From: Collinsella aerofaciens
GTDB lineage: Bacteria > Actinomycetota > Coriobacteriia > Coriobacteriales > Coriobacteriaceae
Assembly: GCF_028206995.1 (NCBI RefSeq)
Contig: NZ_JAQLFL010000019.1
Location: 1 to 25,208, forward strand
DNA: 25,208 nt
Direction: 5' to 3'
A model generated the notes under the pieces. The model ran no database searches and was not told the DNA's origin. It saw only the letters and a program-made list of their open reading frames with translations. Shown here in pieces: positions 24,540 through 25,208 of the stretch; positions within the stretch are counted from its first letter, which is position 1, and every line of letters begins with the position of its first letter. A program made the translations under genes and the position numbers.

Positions 24540-25043
24540 ATGGCGGATAGCGAGGCGCGTCTATTCGATACAACGGGAAAGAGCATCGGCACCTACAGGC
24601 TCGAGGTGATGGACACCTTTTGGAAGCGTTTCATGGGACTGATGGGACGCGATGACGTCCCGATCGGTAATGCCGCCCTGTTCCGCAAGTGCTCCTCGAT
24701 CCACATGTTCTTTATGAAGGTCCCCCTCGATGTCATCTGGTATGGGGCGGCAAGACCTGACGGTCGCGTGCCGGTGCTATCGGTCTCGAGGGACGTAAAG
24801 CCTTGGCAATTGTCTTTCGGCCCGAAGCACACGCATGGATGCCTCGAAGTCGCCGCCGGCACCGTCCCCAAGAATCTCGATGCAATCGAAATCGAGGCCG
24901 CATCGTCCGACCGACCGAAAACGACTGTTGCTCCCCCCGACTACCGAGACATCGTACGTGACCGCATCCAGGTGACCAGATGCGATGATTCCATGGCTCA
25001 TCTCGGTGGCGCGGCCGCGCTGCTTCATGGACGCACCTTCTAA
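24540..25043 (+). CDS. DUF192 family protein
   Basis: The 167-aa protein carries the DUF192 pattern: RFMGLMGR, then ALFRKCSSIHMFFMKVPLDVIWY, and the later GCLEVAAGTV. No signal peptide or membrane helix is visible, so it would be cytoplasmic. About 40 C-terminal residues beyond the domain have no recognisable feature. The start is at ATG 24540 with GAGAGGA (24526-24532) 7 nt upstream; a longer reading from TTG 24456 begins inside the dyad and is rejected. In Gram-positive bacteria, DUF192 proteins are sometimes encoded near Tad/Flp pilus genes, which fits the pilins here, but the molecular role is unknown. It has its own dyad module and terminator. Confidence 0.8.
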   Translation: MADSEARLFDTTGKSIGTYRLEVMDTFWKRFMGLMGRDDVPIGNAALFRKCSSIHMFFMKVPLDVIWYGAARPDGRVPVLSVSRDVKPWQLSFGPKHTHGCLEVAAGTVPKNLDAIEIEAASSDRPKTTVAPPDYRDIVRDRIQVTRCDDSMAHLGGAAALLHGRTF

Positions 25044-25078
25044 CAAGCGCAACGGAACAGACGCGCAATATCCTGAAG

Positions 25079-25104
25079 CCCGCGCAACCCAGCGCGGGTT
25101 TTTT
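25079..25104 (+). terminator. Rho-independent terminator of the DUF192 gene
   Basis: A perfect 7-bp GC stem (CCCGCGC/GCGCGGG) with loop AACCCA is followed by six T. The last dyad begins 26 nt later. Confidence 0.92.
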
Positions 25105-25130
25105 CTTCGTCATTACCCCTTCTTTCATCG

Positions 25131-25179
25131 TTGCCGCAGCGGCAAGGCGTCGTGGGAGATTCCGGGGACTCGGTATGCT
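25131..25179 (+). promoter_or_regulatory. Dyad promoter module E (gene beyond the window)
   Basis: A perfect dyad TTGCCGCAGCGGCAA (25131-25145, centre 25138) is followed by TATGCT starting 36 nt from the centre (25174). By analogy with the other modules, a gene start is expected near 25,210-25,225, just outside the window. Confidence 0.55.
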
Positions 25180-25208
25180 CTGTCTGAAAAGACCCCGCAT
25201 TCCGAAAG

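Noticed and set aside
18072..25145. The five dyads as a CRISPR array
   Set aside because: Spacing between copies is hundreds to thousands of bases with genes between them, and no cas gene is visible.

Overview
The window looks like a chromosomal segment of a high-GC Gram-positive gut actinobacterium of the class Coriobacteriia, most likely Collinsella. This is inferred from codon use, the gene set and protein character; no database search was run. It falls into two parts: a dense, entirely plus-strand housekeeping region (about 1-17,424) and a looser accessory region (about 17,425-25,208) that begins directly after a tRNA-Pro gene.

Housekeeping region: tRNA-Ala(GGC) and its terminator are followed by an ABC-F ATPase, a small membrane protein, an M50 site-2-type protease, scpA-scpB (condensin accessory subunits), an RluB-type pseudouridine synthase, cmk, a PlsC-like acyltransferase, ispH, a PDZ/radical-SAM/DUF512 protein, der, plsY, gpsA, rpe, a cysteine desulfurase, a Nif3-like protein, a coiled-coil zinc-ribbon protein and coaBC. 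Many genes overlap by 4-14 nt or sit within 20 nt of each other, so they probably form a few long operons. The themes are chromosome segregation, ribosome maturation, phospholipid synthesis (plsC, plsY, gpsA), isoprenoids, Fe-S/thiol chemistry and CoA. tRNA-Pro(GGG), with its own promoter and a strong terminator, closes the block.

Accessory region: two long prepilin-like genes (18163-19121 and 23421-24394) encode an Flp/Tad-type N-terminus (cleavage motif G|xxxxEY) fused to a large C-terminal domain resembling DUF6273. Between and after them lie a CoiA-like predicted nuclease, an SF2 helicase and a DUF192 protein. In both prepilin genes the start codon is separated from the pilin body by an identical 19-bp element, nine G followed by TATCTCCTAG, and in both the start is out of frame with the body. 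In copy 1 a single extra G restores a complete prepilin, as expected for slipped-strand phase variation. In copy 2 the leader is in frame through the G tract, but about 7 bp are missing just after the cleavage site; undoing a collapsed 7-bp tandem repeat would restore the motif GQSTVEY.

A 15-bp dyad, TTGCCGCAGCGGCAA, occurs five times in the accessory region and nowhere else that I noticed. It lies upstream of pilin 1, the CoiA-like gene, pilin 2, the DUF192 gene and whatever follows the window. In every copy a TAnnnT hexamer starts 35 or 36 nt downstream of the dyad centre, and the gene starts about 65-80 nt after the dyad. No -35 box is evident. I read these as five copies of one activator-dependent promoter module, defining a small regulon of phase-variable pilin-adhesins and associated genes. 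This is the most notable candidate system in the window.
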